Source: Paracoccaceae bacterium (GTDB lineage: Bacteria; Pseudomonadota; Alphaproteobacteria; Rhodobacterales; Rhodobacteraceae). Taken from it: a stretch of DNA of 64,000 bases. Shown here piece by piece: positions 1 to 8,184 of this stretch. The stretch is from positions 1 to 64,000 of the forward strand of contig JAAFAB010000011.1 of NCBI GenBank assembly GCA_018222585.1, written 5' to 3'. The position numbers and the translations under genes were made by a program. Each line of letters starts with the position of its first letter. Within the stretch, counting starts at the first letter, position 1. The notes beneath the pieces are model-generated. The model searched no databases. It saw nothing but the letters and a program-made list of their open reading frames with translations, and was not told where the DNA came from.

Positions 1-307
1 ATTGGTTCGTCGCCATCCCCTCCATCAGCCACCGCCGCGCCCCGGTCGAGTAGTCAGCAAGACGGGGGACGTTGGCCCCAAGGAAGTCCAGAGAGGCGTC
101 GGCCTCCGTCTCGTATGCGCCGCCAGCGCGGGCAAAGGTGCCGAGCTGCGAGAAGCCCACGGGCGCACCGTTGAGGGCGAACTGGCCCTTGGTCCAGTCG
201 CCGTACCAGAGGCTGTTGCGGGCCTCGGGGTTGGAGAACAGCCAATCGTCGCCACCGATGGGCCCGTGGCCGGTCCAGATGGGGTGATCGCCGGTGATGT
301 ACCTCAC
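1..307 (-). CDS. Tail fibre / head-spike-like virion protein (partial, C-terminus off window)
   Basis: The visible 102 codons start with GTG at 307, overlapping the stop of the preceding gene (GTGA). The segment ending NVPRLADYSTGARRWLMEG matches the recurrent 'GVPR.D....G...GLL+EG..TN' signature of phage receptor-binding or head-spike fibre proteins, which is normally followed by a LamG/concanavalin-like domain. That domain would lie outside the window. It sits downstream of the lysis cassette, so it may be the variable distal fibre. The family assignment is an inference from this one signature. Confidence 0.6.
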   Translation of the reverse strand, partial: MRYITGDHPIWTGHGPIGGDDWLFSNPEARNSLWYGDWTKGQFALNGAPVGFSQLGTFARAGGAYETEADASLDFLGANVPRLADYSTGARRWLMEGMATNQ

Positions 308-555
308 CCGATTTCCTCCCGCACGAACTCGGCCGTCTCACCCTCGCCGGCGAGCTTGTACTTGACCGTGGTCCCGCCGAGGATCTTGATCGCATCCTCG
401 CGCCGCGCGCCGAAGGCCCGGAGGATCAGGCCATCCTTGGAGACGGGGGTGTCCTCGACGCTCACCCGTATGGCGCCGACCTGCACCTGCAGGGTCTCGT
501 TGTTGGTGGTGGTGAAGCTCTGCCAGTCATCGCTGGCATCGGTGACACGGGCCAT
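304..555 (-). CDS. Small phage protein of unknown function
   Basis: 83 residues, soluble, with a mixed beta-rich pattern (alternating hydrophobics in LQVQVGAIRVSVED and TTVKYKLAGEGE). It overlaps the next fibre gene by 4 bases, so the two are probably translationally coupled. Position between the spanins and a fibre-like gene suggests a small virion or fibre-assembly protein. No family is recognised. Confidence 0.65.
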   Translation of the reverse strand: MARVTDASDDWQSFTTTNNETLQVQVGAIRVSVEDTPVSKDGLILRAFGARREDAIKILGGTTVKYKLAGEGETAEFVREEIG

Positions 556-619
556 CTCAATCTCCTGTCGGGGTCATGAGACGGTTCTACGAGCGCCACA
601 GGGGCCGCCGAATGCAAGG

Positions 620-925
620 TCAGGGGGTATCGGCCCATCCGGCGCGCAGATCATCGTACCAGGCGGCACAGTGGCCGGTCTGCACCTGGTGCCGGACAAG
701 GGCCGCGTCGGTCTTCAGCAGCGCCACATCGAGCCTGTCGCCCGCCCCTACCCCGCTGCGATGCAGGCGCCGGCAGTCCGAGGGGAGGGCCGGCAGCGCG
801 CGGCTTTCCTCGATCGCCGCCCGGTCCCCGGCAGCATCACGGATCGCCCGGTCAGCGCCCGCGCAGCCGGTCAAGCAGGCCACCATCGACAAGGCCATCA
901 GCGGGAACGTCTGTCTCTTCGGCAT
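620..925 (-). CDS. Rz1-like outer-membrane spanin lipoprotein
   Basis: 101 residues beginning with a lipoprotein signal peptide ending in the lipobox LTGC (residues 18-21), followed by a short hydrophilic periplasmic domain. Its first 74 bases overlap the 3' end of the i-spanin gene in another frame, as in lambda Rz/Rz1. It would sit in the outer membrane inner leaflet and bind the Rz-like partner to fuse inner and outer membranes after the endolysin has cut the wall. It is assigned from signal, size, overlap and position; sequence identity with named Rz1 proteins was not tested. Confidence 0.7.
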   Translation of the reverse strand: MPKRQTFPLMALSMVACLTGCAGADRAIRDAAGDRAAIEESRALPALPSDCRRLHRSGVGAGDRLDVALLKTDAALVRHQVQTGHCAAWYDDLRAGWADTP

Positions 926-1211
926 ATCGCTCGATCTCCTCGTTCATGCGGATCGCCTCGCCCTCGGCCGCCTGCAGCTTCTCCTGCAGCCGGGCCCCGG
1001 CCTCCTCGGCCACCCGGGCGCGGCGCTCGATCTCCTCGATCCTCGCCCGGGCGGTCTCCAGCTCCAGATCCGCGACATACTCGGCCACGGCCTTCCGCAC
1101 CGCGCTGCCCTTGTCGACCTTGTGCCAGGTGAAGAGGGCGGCAAAGACCAGCACCACCGCGGTGATTGCCGAGGTGGTGCGGTTGCGGAAGAGGAGACGG
1201 AGGAAGAGCAT
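852..1211 (-). CDS. Rz-like inner-membrane spanin
   Basis: 119 residues: one N-terminal transmembrane segment (about residues 13-28), then a long charged coiled-coil (residues 40-100, rich in E/R/A heptads). This is the signal-anchor topology of i-spanins. The start ATG overlaps the endolysin stop (ATGA). It pairs with the lipoprotein encoded in the overlapping frame downstream to disrupt the outer membrane at the end of lysis. Confidence 0.75.
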   Translation of the reverse strand: MLFLRLLFRNRTTSAITAVVLVFAALFTWHKVDKGSAVRKAVAEYVADLELETARARIEEIERRARVAEEAGARLQEKLQAAEGEAIRMNEEIERYAEETDVPADGLVDGGLLDRLRGR

Positions 1212-1669
1212 CAGGCCAGCTCGAAATGCGGCCCGTCGATGAAGGCACGCCGCCCCGCCGACCGGCGCCGGGCCACGTAGGTCTCGACCGCTTCTTCCAT
1301 GGCGAGAGGCAGGGGGTCGATGCTGGACAGCTTCCGATCCCAGACGCCGCCCCAGCGCAGCTCGACCTGCAGTTCGCGCGCCGCCTCGGCCACCGCCGCC
1401 GCGATCTTGTAGATCGGGGGCCATTCCCAGCGCAGCTTGCCGTTGATGTAGGGCACCAGGTCCACCGCATCGCCGGTGATGTGCTTGGAGTTCATGGTGG
1501 TGGACGCGCCGCTGGCCACATAGCGCCGCTGCTCTTCCACCGTGCGCAGGCCGTCATGCACGGTGAAGTCCTGAGTGGTCAGCTCGATCGAGCGCTTCAC
1601 CACGGACACCAGTTCGGGCTTCACGCCCTCCAGCTCCGCCAGAGAGCCTTTGCCAAGATGATAGGTCAT
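1211..1669 (-). CDS. Endolysin, M15 (VanY/T5-like) peptidase
   Basis: 152 residues. It carries the zinc-peptidase signature SKHITGDAVD (the SxHxxGxAxD motif: metal-binding His and Asp) around residues 61-70 and the C-terminal DGPHFEL motif with the third metal-ligand His. These are the marks of the D-Ala-D-Ala carboxypeptidase / L-alanyl-D-glutamate endopeptidase M15 family used as phage endolysins. There is no signal peptide, so export would need a holin; two small membrane proteins lie immediately upstream. A strong Shine-Dalgarno AGGAGGA seven bases before the ATG lies inside a perfect hairpin. Confidence 0.9.
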   Translation of the reverse strand: MTYHLGKGSLAELEGVKPELVSVVKRSIELTTQDFTVHDGLRTVEEQRRYVASGASTTMNSKHITGDAVDLVPYINGKLRWEWPPIYKIAAAVAEAARELQVELRWGGVWDRKLSSIDPLPLAMEEAVETYVARRRSAGRRAFIDGPHFELA

Positions 1670-1676
1670 TGGGTCT

Positions 1677-1697
1677 TCCTCCTGAGTTGCAGGAGGA
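1677..1697 (-). promoter_or_regulatory. Hairpin sequestering the endolysin ribosome binding site
   Basis: Two perfect 8-base arms (TCCTCCTG / CAGGAGGA) with a 5-base loop. On the minus-strand mRNA the 3' arm contains the AGGAGGA Shine-Dalgarno of the endolysin, so the folded form should block initiation. The pairing is read directly; the regulatory effect is inferred. Confidence 0.55.
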
Positions 1698-1735
1698 TCA
1701 TCGGCCCCGGGCGCCCGAGGTCCGATGCAAGGAGC

Positions 1736-1972
1736 CTATTCGCTGTCGGGACTGTTGGGCGGAATGCGCGCCATGGACTTGATCATCTGCACCAGGAGAC
1801 GGCGAACCGCCTCGGCTTCGAGACCAAGTGCCAGAAGACCGGGCACGAAATATGCCCACGCGGGCGGATCCTTCGCCATGACGCCGAAGCCGTAGTCGGC
1901 GGCGAATAGAGCGAGGACAGCAAGGAGAGCGATGATCTGAACGAGGCGGAGTTTGCGCTGCGCTTCAGCCAT
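1736..1972 (-). CDS. Small membrane protein, holin candidate
   Basis: 78 residues with two predicted membrane segments (about residues 9-26 and 40-56) separated by a short basic/polar turn, and a soluble C-terminal tail. It lies directly upstream of the endolysin and overlaps the preceding small membrane gene by 8 bases. Size, topology and position fit a holin or pinholin, but holins share little sequence and no named family is recognised. Confidence 0.65.
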   Translation of the reverse strand: MAEAQRKLRLVQIIALLAVLALFAADYGFGVMAKDPPAWAYFVPGLLALGLEAEAVRRLLVQMIKSMARIPPNSPDSE

Positions 1973-2147
1973 GGCCGGCCGCCCGCAGAGCTTCGCGGAT
2001 GATGAACCATGCCAGCAGAAACACCGCGGCGCCACCGAAGGAGGTCGGGGCCATGATCGTCGCCAGGAGGAATGGAACACCAGCATTCCAGAGGTCGCTG
2101 GGCCAGTGCCCTCGGCCCAAGGGGTCCCGTTGATTGTCGATGGTCAT
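1965..2147 (-). CDS. Small membrane protein, holin/antiholin candidate
   Basis: 60 residues with a good ribosome binding site (GAAGGA, 6 bases upstream). Hydrophobic stretches at about residues 23-34 and 38-51 could form one or two membrane helices. It is the first gene of the lysis cassette and overlaps the next membrane protein, the arrangement seen for paired holins. Either of the two could be the lethal holin and the other a regulator; the sequence does not decide. Confidence 0.55.
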   Translation of the reverse strand: MTIDNQRDPLGRGHWPSDLWNAGVPFLLATIMAPTSFGGAAVFLLAWFIIREALRAAGHG

Positions 2148-2196
2148 CGTTCTTCCTTCAGAATTTCGATCCAGATTTCGTGGGTCCCGCCTTCCA

Positions 2197-3510
2197 TCAC
2201 GCCACCCCAGCAGTTCGCGTGACGATGACCGCGCCGTAGTAGGTGAAGTCATCAGCTCCGCTGCCAGAATTCGAGTTCAGCCGGATATGAGTGACCGAGG
2301 ACGGCATCGACGCGACGGTTCCGCTTCGCGTTCGATACTCCCCTGGACTGCCGAAGTCGTTCATGGAGGCGTATCCGGTGTAGACCCCGTCGCTGATGTT
2401 GATCGAAATCTTGGAGGACAGCTTCACTGGAAGCTCCTCCAGACCAACCAAGGCGCTGAACGCGCTTTCCTGGGGGAAGATCTCTCCAAGGGACACGTAC
2501 GTCACGCCATCGTTGCTGAATGCCATGTTCATGCGGGGCACGGAATAGTTGGGGCCTGCCCACATGAGGCCGAGATCAAGCTCGATCAGCAGCCCCCCGG
2601 TGGCCTCCGGGATATTCGCTACGATGGAGCCGTTGTAGGCCATGCTGCCAACGGTGATGCTTGGGGCGAACAGCATGTCCGAAATGGCGGTGGGAATCGT
2701 CAGGGCCGAGATCGCGGTGTTGATCGCGGCTTGCGCGTTCCCCCGCGTGCCAACGTGCGAGGGGTTGTTGGCGAGATTATCGTCGTCGGTGAAGGGCTGC
2801 TGCGCCGCAGATCCCAAGTCCAGATAGCTACGGATCAAGCCCTTGGTAGAGAGCTTCAGCACCGCGATGCCTGACGCGCCGCCCCCAAGGGTCGCCAGGG
2901 CCGCGTCGGTATCGGCAACCCCCGCCAGGTTGCCCGCCTTGGTGAGGAAGAGCGAGGGGTCGAAGGTCGCGGCATCCTCGGCGCTGGCCTCTGCGGCTTC
3001 AGCGTAAGCCAGTGCCGCTTCGGCGTTCGCCTGCGCCGCCGCGATGTCCGCGAGGCTCGGACCGGCGACGAACTCGGTCCCGCTCCAGTAGATCGCCTTC
3101 TCGACCTCAAGGTCCCCGATGGGCGCCTCGTTGAAGCCCCGCAGCGCCCGGTCCAGTCCGTTCCGATGCTCGGACAGGACGGTCCAGATCCTTCCCAGCT
3201 CCAGGTTCAGCTTGGCGGTCAGCTTCGGCTCCACCGCGCCGTAGTCGTTGCCGCGCTGCGGGACCATCTTGCCGAAGATGACAATCACGTCGGCCGCCTC
3301 CAGCGCCTCGTCGAAGAGGACGGTGGCGTTGTCGTCGTAGCCGTCGCTGAAGTTGGCCGTGACCGTGTAGCCGGAGGAGACGATATCGCCATTCACGTAG
3401 ACCTCGACCGCCGCCGCCTCGAACAGGCGGAAGCCGACCTCGAAGGGCCCGGCCGAGGCGCTGGCCAGCGTGATGGTGTTGACGCGGGGGGTCGAAGGGA
3501 CAGTAACCAT
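2197..3510 (-). CDS. Tail fibre protein
   Basis: 437 residues from the ATG at 3510. The N-terminal about 130 residues (FEVGFRLFEAAAVEVYVNGD and following) resemble the virion-attachment domain of T7-type tail fibres. An alanine-rich coiled-coil (about residues 165-200) and a beta-rich C-terminus then form the likely receptor-binding tip. It follows the ejection protein genes and precedes lysis, the usual place of the fibre in podoviruses. An in-frame start 31 codons upstream exists, but its extension is proline/arginine-rich and overlaps the preceding gene, so the shorter form was chosen. Confidence 0.75.
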   Translation of the reverse strand: MVTVPSTPRVNTITLASASAGPFEVGFRLFEAAAVEVYVNGDIVSSGYTVTANFSDGYDDNATVLFDEALEAADVIVIFGKMVPQRGNDYGAVEPKLTAKLNLELGRIWTVLSEHRNGLDRALRGFNEAPIGDLEVEKAIYWSGTEFVAGPSLADIAAAQANAEAALAYAEAAEASAEDAATFDPSLFLTKAGNLAGVADTDAALATLGGGASGIAVLKLSTKGLIRSYLDLGSAAQQPFTDDDNLANNPSHVGTRGNAQAAINTAISALTIPTAISDMLFAPSITVGSMAYNGSIVANIPEATGGLLIELDLGLMWAGPNYSVPRMNMAFSNDGVTYVSLGEIFPQESAFSALVGLEELPVKLSSKISINISDGVYTGYASMNDFGSPGEYRTRSGTVASMPSSVTHIRLNSNSGSGADDFTYYGAVIVTRTAGVA

Positions 3511-3550
3511 GCCGGCACCATGGCTGAGGCCAGGGTGACGGCGAATGCAC

Positions 3551-5998
3551 CTAGAAGGGCATGACCTCTGCGGTCGGCCACCACTCGCCATTTCCCTGCT
3601 CACGGAGGCGCCTCTTGCCCTCCTGCTGCATGGATTGCGCGGCGCCAGGATCCAGGACCATCTGCAGCTGATCCCACACCAGGCGGTCCATGGCGGCCCG
3701 GGACTGCCAGAGCGTGCTGCCCGGCGTGTACCGCTTCAGGAACTTGGTCACGTCGCGACCGACATGGGTTTCGTCGCCACGAATGGCCTCGGCCATGTTG
3801 CCGAAGGTCAGCGCCCCGATGTCGTTCCCGAGCCCAACCACCGGGCCGGCGAAGTATCCCATCAGGCCGCCGCCAAGGCGCGTCGTCGACGAGGATGTCA
3901 GATCCCCGATGATCCCCAGCCCGCCGCCCTGCAGACCTGCGGCCATCCAGAAGCCCACATCATCCATGGGGCGAGGCTCGTTGCCCTTGGCCAGTTCCTT
4001 CAGCTGAACGCCGACCGCCCCCATGATGGTGAAGCCCGCCAGGCCAGCGGCGATGTACTGCGCCCGGGCCATCCCCGTCGGCAGGGCCATGATCTGCCGC
4101 GCCTGGTTGATCGAGAAGGTCATCGCATAGCTCTTGTAGCTGACGAAGGACCGAACCAGCTCACCCGAGATCGAGCCCGGCGCCGCCTCCCCCATCAGGC
4201 GCGCGCGCATCTCGAAGCTGTTGGACGGCACCGCGATCTCGGTCATCTCCTGCGCCAGTCCGTCGATCGTCAGCGCGATCCGCTCTGCCTCGGCCACGTC
4301 CATGCCGGCGTCGACGGCCGCCTGCCGCCAGTAGAGGGGCGAAGCGAACCTAGCGCCGTTCTTCGCCCGGAAGTGCATGTCAGGATTGGAGAAGGCGTTC
4401 CAATCTCGATCCGAAATCCCTCGCTTTTTCAATGCGCTGGCGAGAGATGGGTGAAGGTCATCCAGGGACTTTGCATCTGCCAGCATCCCCGAGAACTCCA
4501 TGTTGAAGGCCACCCGCCCCATGTCGGTCCAGAACGACAGGCCCTGGGCGCGCATCACGAACGACGACAGCCGCTCAGTCCATCCCGCCACCGGGGCCTC
4601 GCCGAGATAGCGGAGCATGGTGTTGCCGGCGTCGGCCAGCGTGTCTGCGACATAGCCCATGCGCGCCGCCTCTTCGCGGGTCGCTTCGCTCGCCAGCAGC
4701 TGCACATGGCGCGAGACGACGTTGGCCGGGTTGGCCCCGATGGTCTTCGCCGCCATGGACATCGCCACGCTGTCCGAACCGGAGACCAGCATGGCAGAGC
4801 CGAGGTGCGCCGCAGAGAGAACCTGCCGGGTGCCCCCGAAGAACCGCGCCACCGTCTCGTTGTGGGGGGCATTGGCCGCGCCCGAGATGTGCGCCAGCAT
4901 CGCCCGCGCGGTCTTGGCATTGGCCTTCAGCTTGTTCTCAGCCTTCAGGTCGCCGGCCACGCGCTTGGCGGCATGGTTCACCAGGTTGTCGAGGCCGAGG
5001 CCATGGGACGGCCCGAGAACTCGCATCATGGCGATATCCCGGGCCATCTTGTGCAGGTGCCCCACGATCGCGGCATAGGGCTCCGACTGGCCGAAACGCT
5101 CATTGTAGGCCAGCCAGTCGTCCGCGCTCTTGAAGTGCATCACCCGGCTTTCCGAGTATCGGCGGTGCAGCGCCTGGCCCTGCTGCATCCCCCAGGTCAC
5201 ATCCCGCTTGGTCCAGCCGTCGCTCTCGATGTTGTCGTAGATCTCCCGCAGGAAGCCGCGCTGCACCTCCAGCGGCGGCGGGGTGCCGTCAGACGAGAAG
5301 GGCTTGCCGGTCCAGTAGTTCTCGATCCTATCCCAGGCGAGGCGCGGCGCGGTGTCGGCGAACCAGCTGTCGAAGCCCTCGGACATGATCCGCACGCGGT
5401 CATGGCGGTGCGGAAGACCGAAGTCGTCCAGCTTTCCGATATTCCCGCCGGCCGCGTTAAACAGCTCGCGGGATCGCGTGAACACCTGGCCCACGGCCTT
5501 CGCCATAGCCGCGGCGGCCCCATCGCCCGTGGCCTCGCCGTGCAGCTCGCGAACGATGTTCTTCAGCTTGGCGACATTGCGCACGTTACCCAAGAGGTCA
5601 CGGGCGTGCTGGCCAAGGAAGGCACTCATCTGGCCGTTGAATTGGCGCATCAGGGCCTCCTGCAAGCCCACCACGCTATCCGTTTGGTTCGACGATGCAC
5701 GGGACGCCTCCAGCGCCCGCAGCGGGAGCTCTTCCGGCGCATCAGAGCGAGACACGAGCAGAGAATTGCGGCGCTCCACCGTGATCTGGGCCATGAGCGT
5801 GTGGCGCTCGCTCTGCAGCTTCCGGCGCAGGAGGCGCTTCACGTCGTCACCCGCCAGCTGCTCGGCCTGGTGCCGGGACCACCCCTGCTGCTCGAAGCGA
5901 TCTGCGAACTCCTTCCACATTTCGGATGCAAGGCGCGCACGATCCTTGTGCTTTGGGTCCGCCCGGCCTTTGTCGTTGATGCAGCTCTCGAAGGTCAT
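3551..5998 (-). CDS. Internal virion (ejection) protein, large
   Basis: 815 residues. The protein is mostly alpha-helical with a charged N-terminal third, a central helical region and glycine-rich hydrophobic segments in the C-terminal quarter (about residues 645-690) that could insert in membranes. It ends a run of giant helical proteins placed between the nozzle and fibre genes, the position of the ejectosome proteins in T7-like and BPP-1-like podoviruses. The role is inferred from position, size and composition. Confidence 0.65.
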   Translation of the reverse strand: MTFESCINDKGRADPKHKDRARLASEMWKEFADRFEQQGWSRHQAEQLAGDDVKRLLRRKLQSERHTLMAQITVERRNSLLVSRSDAPEELPLRALEASRASSNQTDSVVGLQEALMRQFNGQMSAFLGQHARDLLGNVRNVAKLKNIVRELHGEATGDGAAAAMAKAVGQVFTRSRELFNAAGGNIGKLDDFGLPHRHDRVRIMSEGFDSWFADTAPRLAWDRIENYWTGKPFSSDGTPPPLEVQRGFLREIYDNIESDGWTKRDVTWGMQQGQALHRRYSESRVMHFKSADDWLAYNERFGQSEPYAAIVGHLHKMARDIAMMRVLGPSHGLGLDNLVNHAAKRVAGDLKAENKLKANAKTARAMLAHISGAANAPHNETVARFFGGTRQVLSAAHLGSAMLVSGSDSVAMSMAAKTIGANPANVVSRHVQLLASEATREEAARMGYVADTLADAGNTMLRYLGEAPVAGWTERLSSFVMRAQGLSFWTDMGRVAFNMEFSGMLADAKSLDDLHPSLASALKKRGISDRDWNAFSNPDMHFRAKNGARFASPLYWRQAAVDAGMDVAEAERIALTIDGLAQEMTEIAVPSNSFEMRARLMGEAAPGSISGELVRSFVSYKSYAMTFSINQARQIMALPTGMARAQYIAAGLAGFTIMGAVGVQLKELAKGNEPRPMDDVGFWMAAGLQGGGLGIIGDLTSSSTTRLGGGLMGYFAGPVVGLGNDIGALTFGNMAEAIRGDETHVGRDVTKFLKRYTPGSTLWQSRAAMDRLVWDQLQMVLDPGAAQSMQQEGKRRLREQGNGEWWPTAEVMPF

Positions 5999-6000
5999 GA

Positions 6001-8184
6001 TCAGCTCCTGTTGGGGGCGCAGAACTCGGCCAGCTGGACGAAGGCTTCTTCGTCATCCAGCTCGTCCAGCCAGCGGGATGCCGGCATAGTGCGCGGCTGG
6101 CCATCGGCGCCGGCGAATGTCACCTCGAAGTCCCCGTCGACCTCGATCGAGTCCCGCAGCTCACCCGCCGCAGCCCGGTTCACGGAATCCACATCTGGGG
6201 TCGCGGCGCCGTCGGTGAACATGTCGAGCTGAGAGCGGGCGCCCATGTCGAACAGACCGACATCAGCAGGAGCATCACCCCCACGGAGGGGTTCTGCCAG
6301 TTGCGCCTCCAGGCGCTCTCTCGCTGTGATGGGGTCGACGCCAGGCGTTACGAGCTGCTGGCCTGCTGCCGTCTGCTCGATGCCCGGGCCACCAGACGGT
6401 CCTTCACCCGCTGCGCGGCCGAGGTCTGCTCCTCCGTCGCCGACGGGTTGTCCAGCACCTGCTGCGCCGTCACGTAGTTGCGCTGCATCTCCCGCGTCAT
6501 CCAGCGGCGCGGATCGTCCTTCTGGGGGTCGGCCATCGAAGCCCTCCTGGGTTGCGAATTGCAGCTCTGCCCTGTCCATAGCATCGAGGGCGTCGTCGAC
6601 GCTACCGCCACGTTCGGCCAGAGCCTGAACCAGGTCGCCGCGCTCCTGGTCCCCGATCACGTCTTCAAGCCCGTTTCGGGCCAGGTGATCGTCCACGGCG
6701 CGGCGCAGATTTTCCATGCCGCGCTGAAGCTCGGTCACGTCGTCGGTATCTGGCAGGGGGGCGAAAACCTCCTGCTGGGCATCGCGCTGCCGGAGATAGG
6801 CGTCCAGATTCGACTCTGCCGCCACGAGGTCCAGATCGTTCCGCAGCCGCGGCACCCCGTTCAGCTCGTCGCTCAGCACGTCGAGAAAGCCCTGCTCGTC
6901 GAGATATGTGCCGTCATCAGCAATGCCAGCAGCGTCGACCAATCCCGGGAAGCGCTCCTCCAGCTCAGCAGCAACCAGATTGTCGAGGCGGCGGCGGCCG
7001 TTGCGAGAAAAGAGGCCAGGCATCGTTCGAGCGGTGATGCCCCGGGCGCGCAGCTCCGCCGCGGCCTCGCCTTCGGGATGGATCTGCAACGTCGGTCCGC
7101 CATCATCCGGCCGAGAGGTTCGCAGGTAGGTGGCAAGCGGCCTCTGGCGCCCTCCGGTGGCGCTGCGAAGGGCATCGACCTCACCTCGAAGCCCAGCCTC
7201 GATCTCGTCGCCCTGATCTTGGAACCCAGGGTCGCCCTCCTGCTCCCACGGGCGCGGCCCCTCCTCCGCGAAGATCCGGTCCTCCGACCTCAGCACCAGG
7301 ACATCACCGCTCGCGCGCGCGGCCGCTACACCAGCAGAGGCCTCGGCGCCGCCAAGCAGGGCGTCCTCGGCAGCATCGACGGCCGATTTCTCAGCAGCGC
7401 GCCACGGCCCCATGCGGCCCTTGGCAAATTCCATGGCACGTTTAAGTTCTGCGCTGACCTGTCGGCGGCCGGCTGCAGTTGCAACCTTGCCGCCCCCTGC
7501 AATCCCGCCAGCGAACAGCGCGCCGAGACCGATCTGGGCTGCAGCATTCGGGTCCTCGATGTCCAGGTATTCAGCCATCGCGTACTGGCGTGGCAGAACA
7601 AGAGCTTCGCCAGCAGCTCCGAGCAGCGCTTCTCGACCGAGCGTCCTCACAAGGGAGGTCGCAGGTCCGCCGATCCCCATCATCACGAGACTGGTCGGAT
7701 CCGAGATTGCAGCGCCGCCGCGCCCGAAGAACTCAGCGATCCCCCTGCCATTGCGCATGAATGCCATGGTCTCCGCCGCGTCCTCGTATTCATCCCGATA
7801 GCGCTCCTGCACCAGCGCCTCGATCGCCTCTCGAGAGCTGGGCAGCGAAGCATCACCGGACGCGCCGGCCAGGTCCAGAAGCGCATTGCGCTGCAGGGTC
7901 ACCTGCTTGCGGGGATTGGTGCGGCCGCGCTTGGTCGGATCACCATTCGGATCGGACCCCTGGATTGCGTCGTCTACAGCCTGGTCGCCTAGCACACGCC
8001 GCAGGTCACTCTCCAAGCTGCCATACTGCTCGTCCTCCATGCGCCTCTGGAGATCCCAGGCGTTGGTTTCCATCTGCTCTGCGGTGAAGGCGGCGCCGAT
8101 ACCCTCGAAAAAGCCAGAAGGCCCGCGCACCGGGGGGCGGGCCTTGACCTTGGGAAGCTCCATGTCTTCCGGGGAAATGAACAT
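6001..8184 (-). CDS. Internal virion (ejection) protein
   Basis: 727 residues. The N-terminal half contains alanine/glycine-rich, partly hydrophobic helices (about residues 155-235). The C-terminal half is acidic and low-complexity (glycine, alanine, aspartate runs at about 555-640). The start overlaps the stop of the upstream ejection protein (ATGA), so the two are made together. By place and size it is the second large internal virion protein. No catalytic motif was seen. Confidence 0.6.
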   Translation of the reverse strand: MFISPEDMELPKVKARPPVRGPSGFFEGIGAAFTAEQMETNAWDLQRRMEDEQYGSLESDLRRVLGDQAVDDAIQGSDPNGDPTKRGRTNPRKQVTLQRNALLDLAGASGDASLPSSREAIEALVQERYRDEYEDAAETMAFMRNGRGIAEFFGRGGAAISDPTSLVMMGIGGPATSLVRTLGREALLGAAGEALVLPRQYAMAEYLDIEDPNAAAQIGLGALFAGGIAGGGKVATAAGRRQVSAELKRAMEFAKGRMGPWRAAEKSAVDAAEDALLGGAEASAGVAAARASGDVLVLRSEDRIFAEEGPRPWEQEGDPGFQDQGDEIEAGLRGEVDALRSATGGRQRPLATYLRTSRPDDGGPTLQIHPEGEAAAELRARGITARTMPGLFSRNGRRRLDNLVAAELEERFPGLVDAAGIADDGTYLDEQGFLDVLSDELNGVPRLRNDLDLVAAESNLDAYLRQRDAQQEVFAPLPDTDDVTELQRGMENLRRAVDDHLARNGLEDVIGDQERGDLVQALAERGGSVDDALDAMDRAELQFATQEGFDGRPPEGRSAPLDDAGDAAQLRDGAAGAGQPVGDGGADLGRAAGEGPSGGPGIEQTAAGQQLVTPGVDPITARERLEAQLAEPLRGGDAPADVGLFDMGARSQLDMFTDGAATPDVDSVNRAAAGELRDSIEVDGDFEVTFAGADGQPRTMPASRWLDELDDEEAFVQLAEFCAPNRS

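Noticed and set aside
3393-3584. Minus-strand frame starting with a hydrophobic stretch (LLGAFAVTLASAMVPAWLLS)
   Set aside because: It looks like a small membrane protein at first, but overlaps the start of the fibre gene and continues into Arg/Ser/Pro-rich sequence; its hydrophobic run is the other frame of the fibre leader region.
3545-6232. Long plus-strand open frame (895 codons) opposite the ejection protein genes
   Set aside because: It is antisense to two coupled phage genes, has a His/Arg/Gly-rich composition typical of the opposite strand of high-GC coding DNA, and has no family motif.
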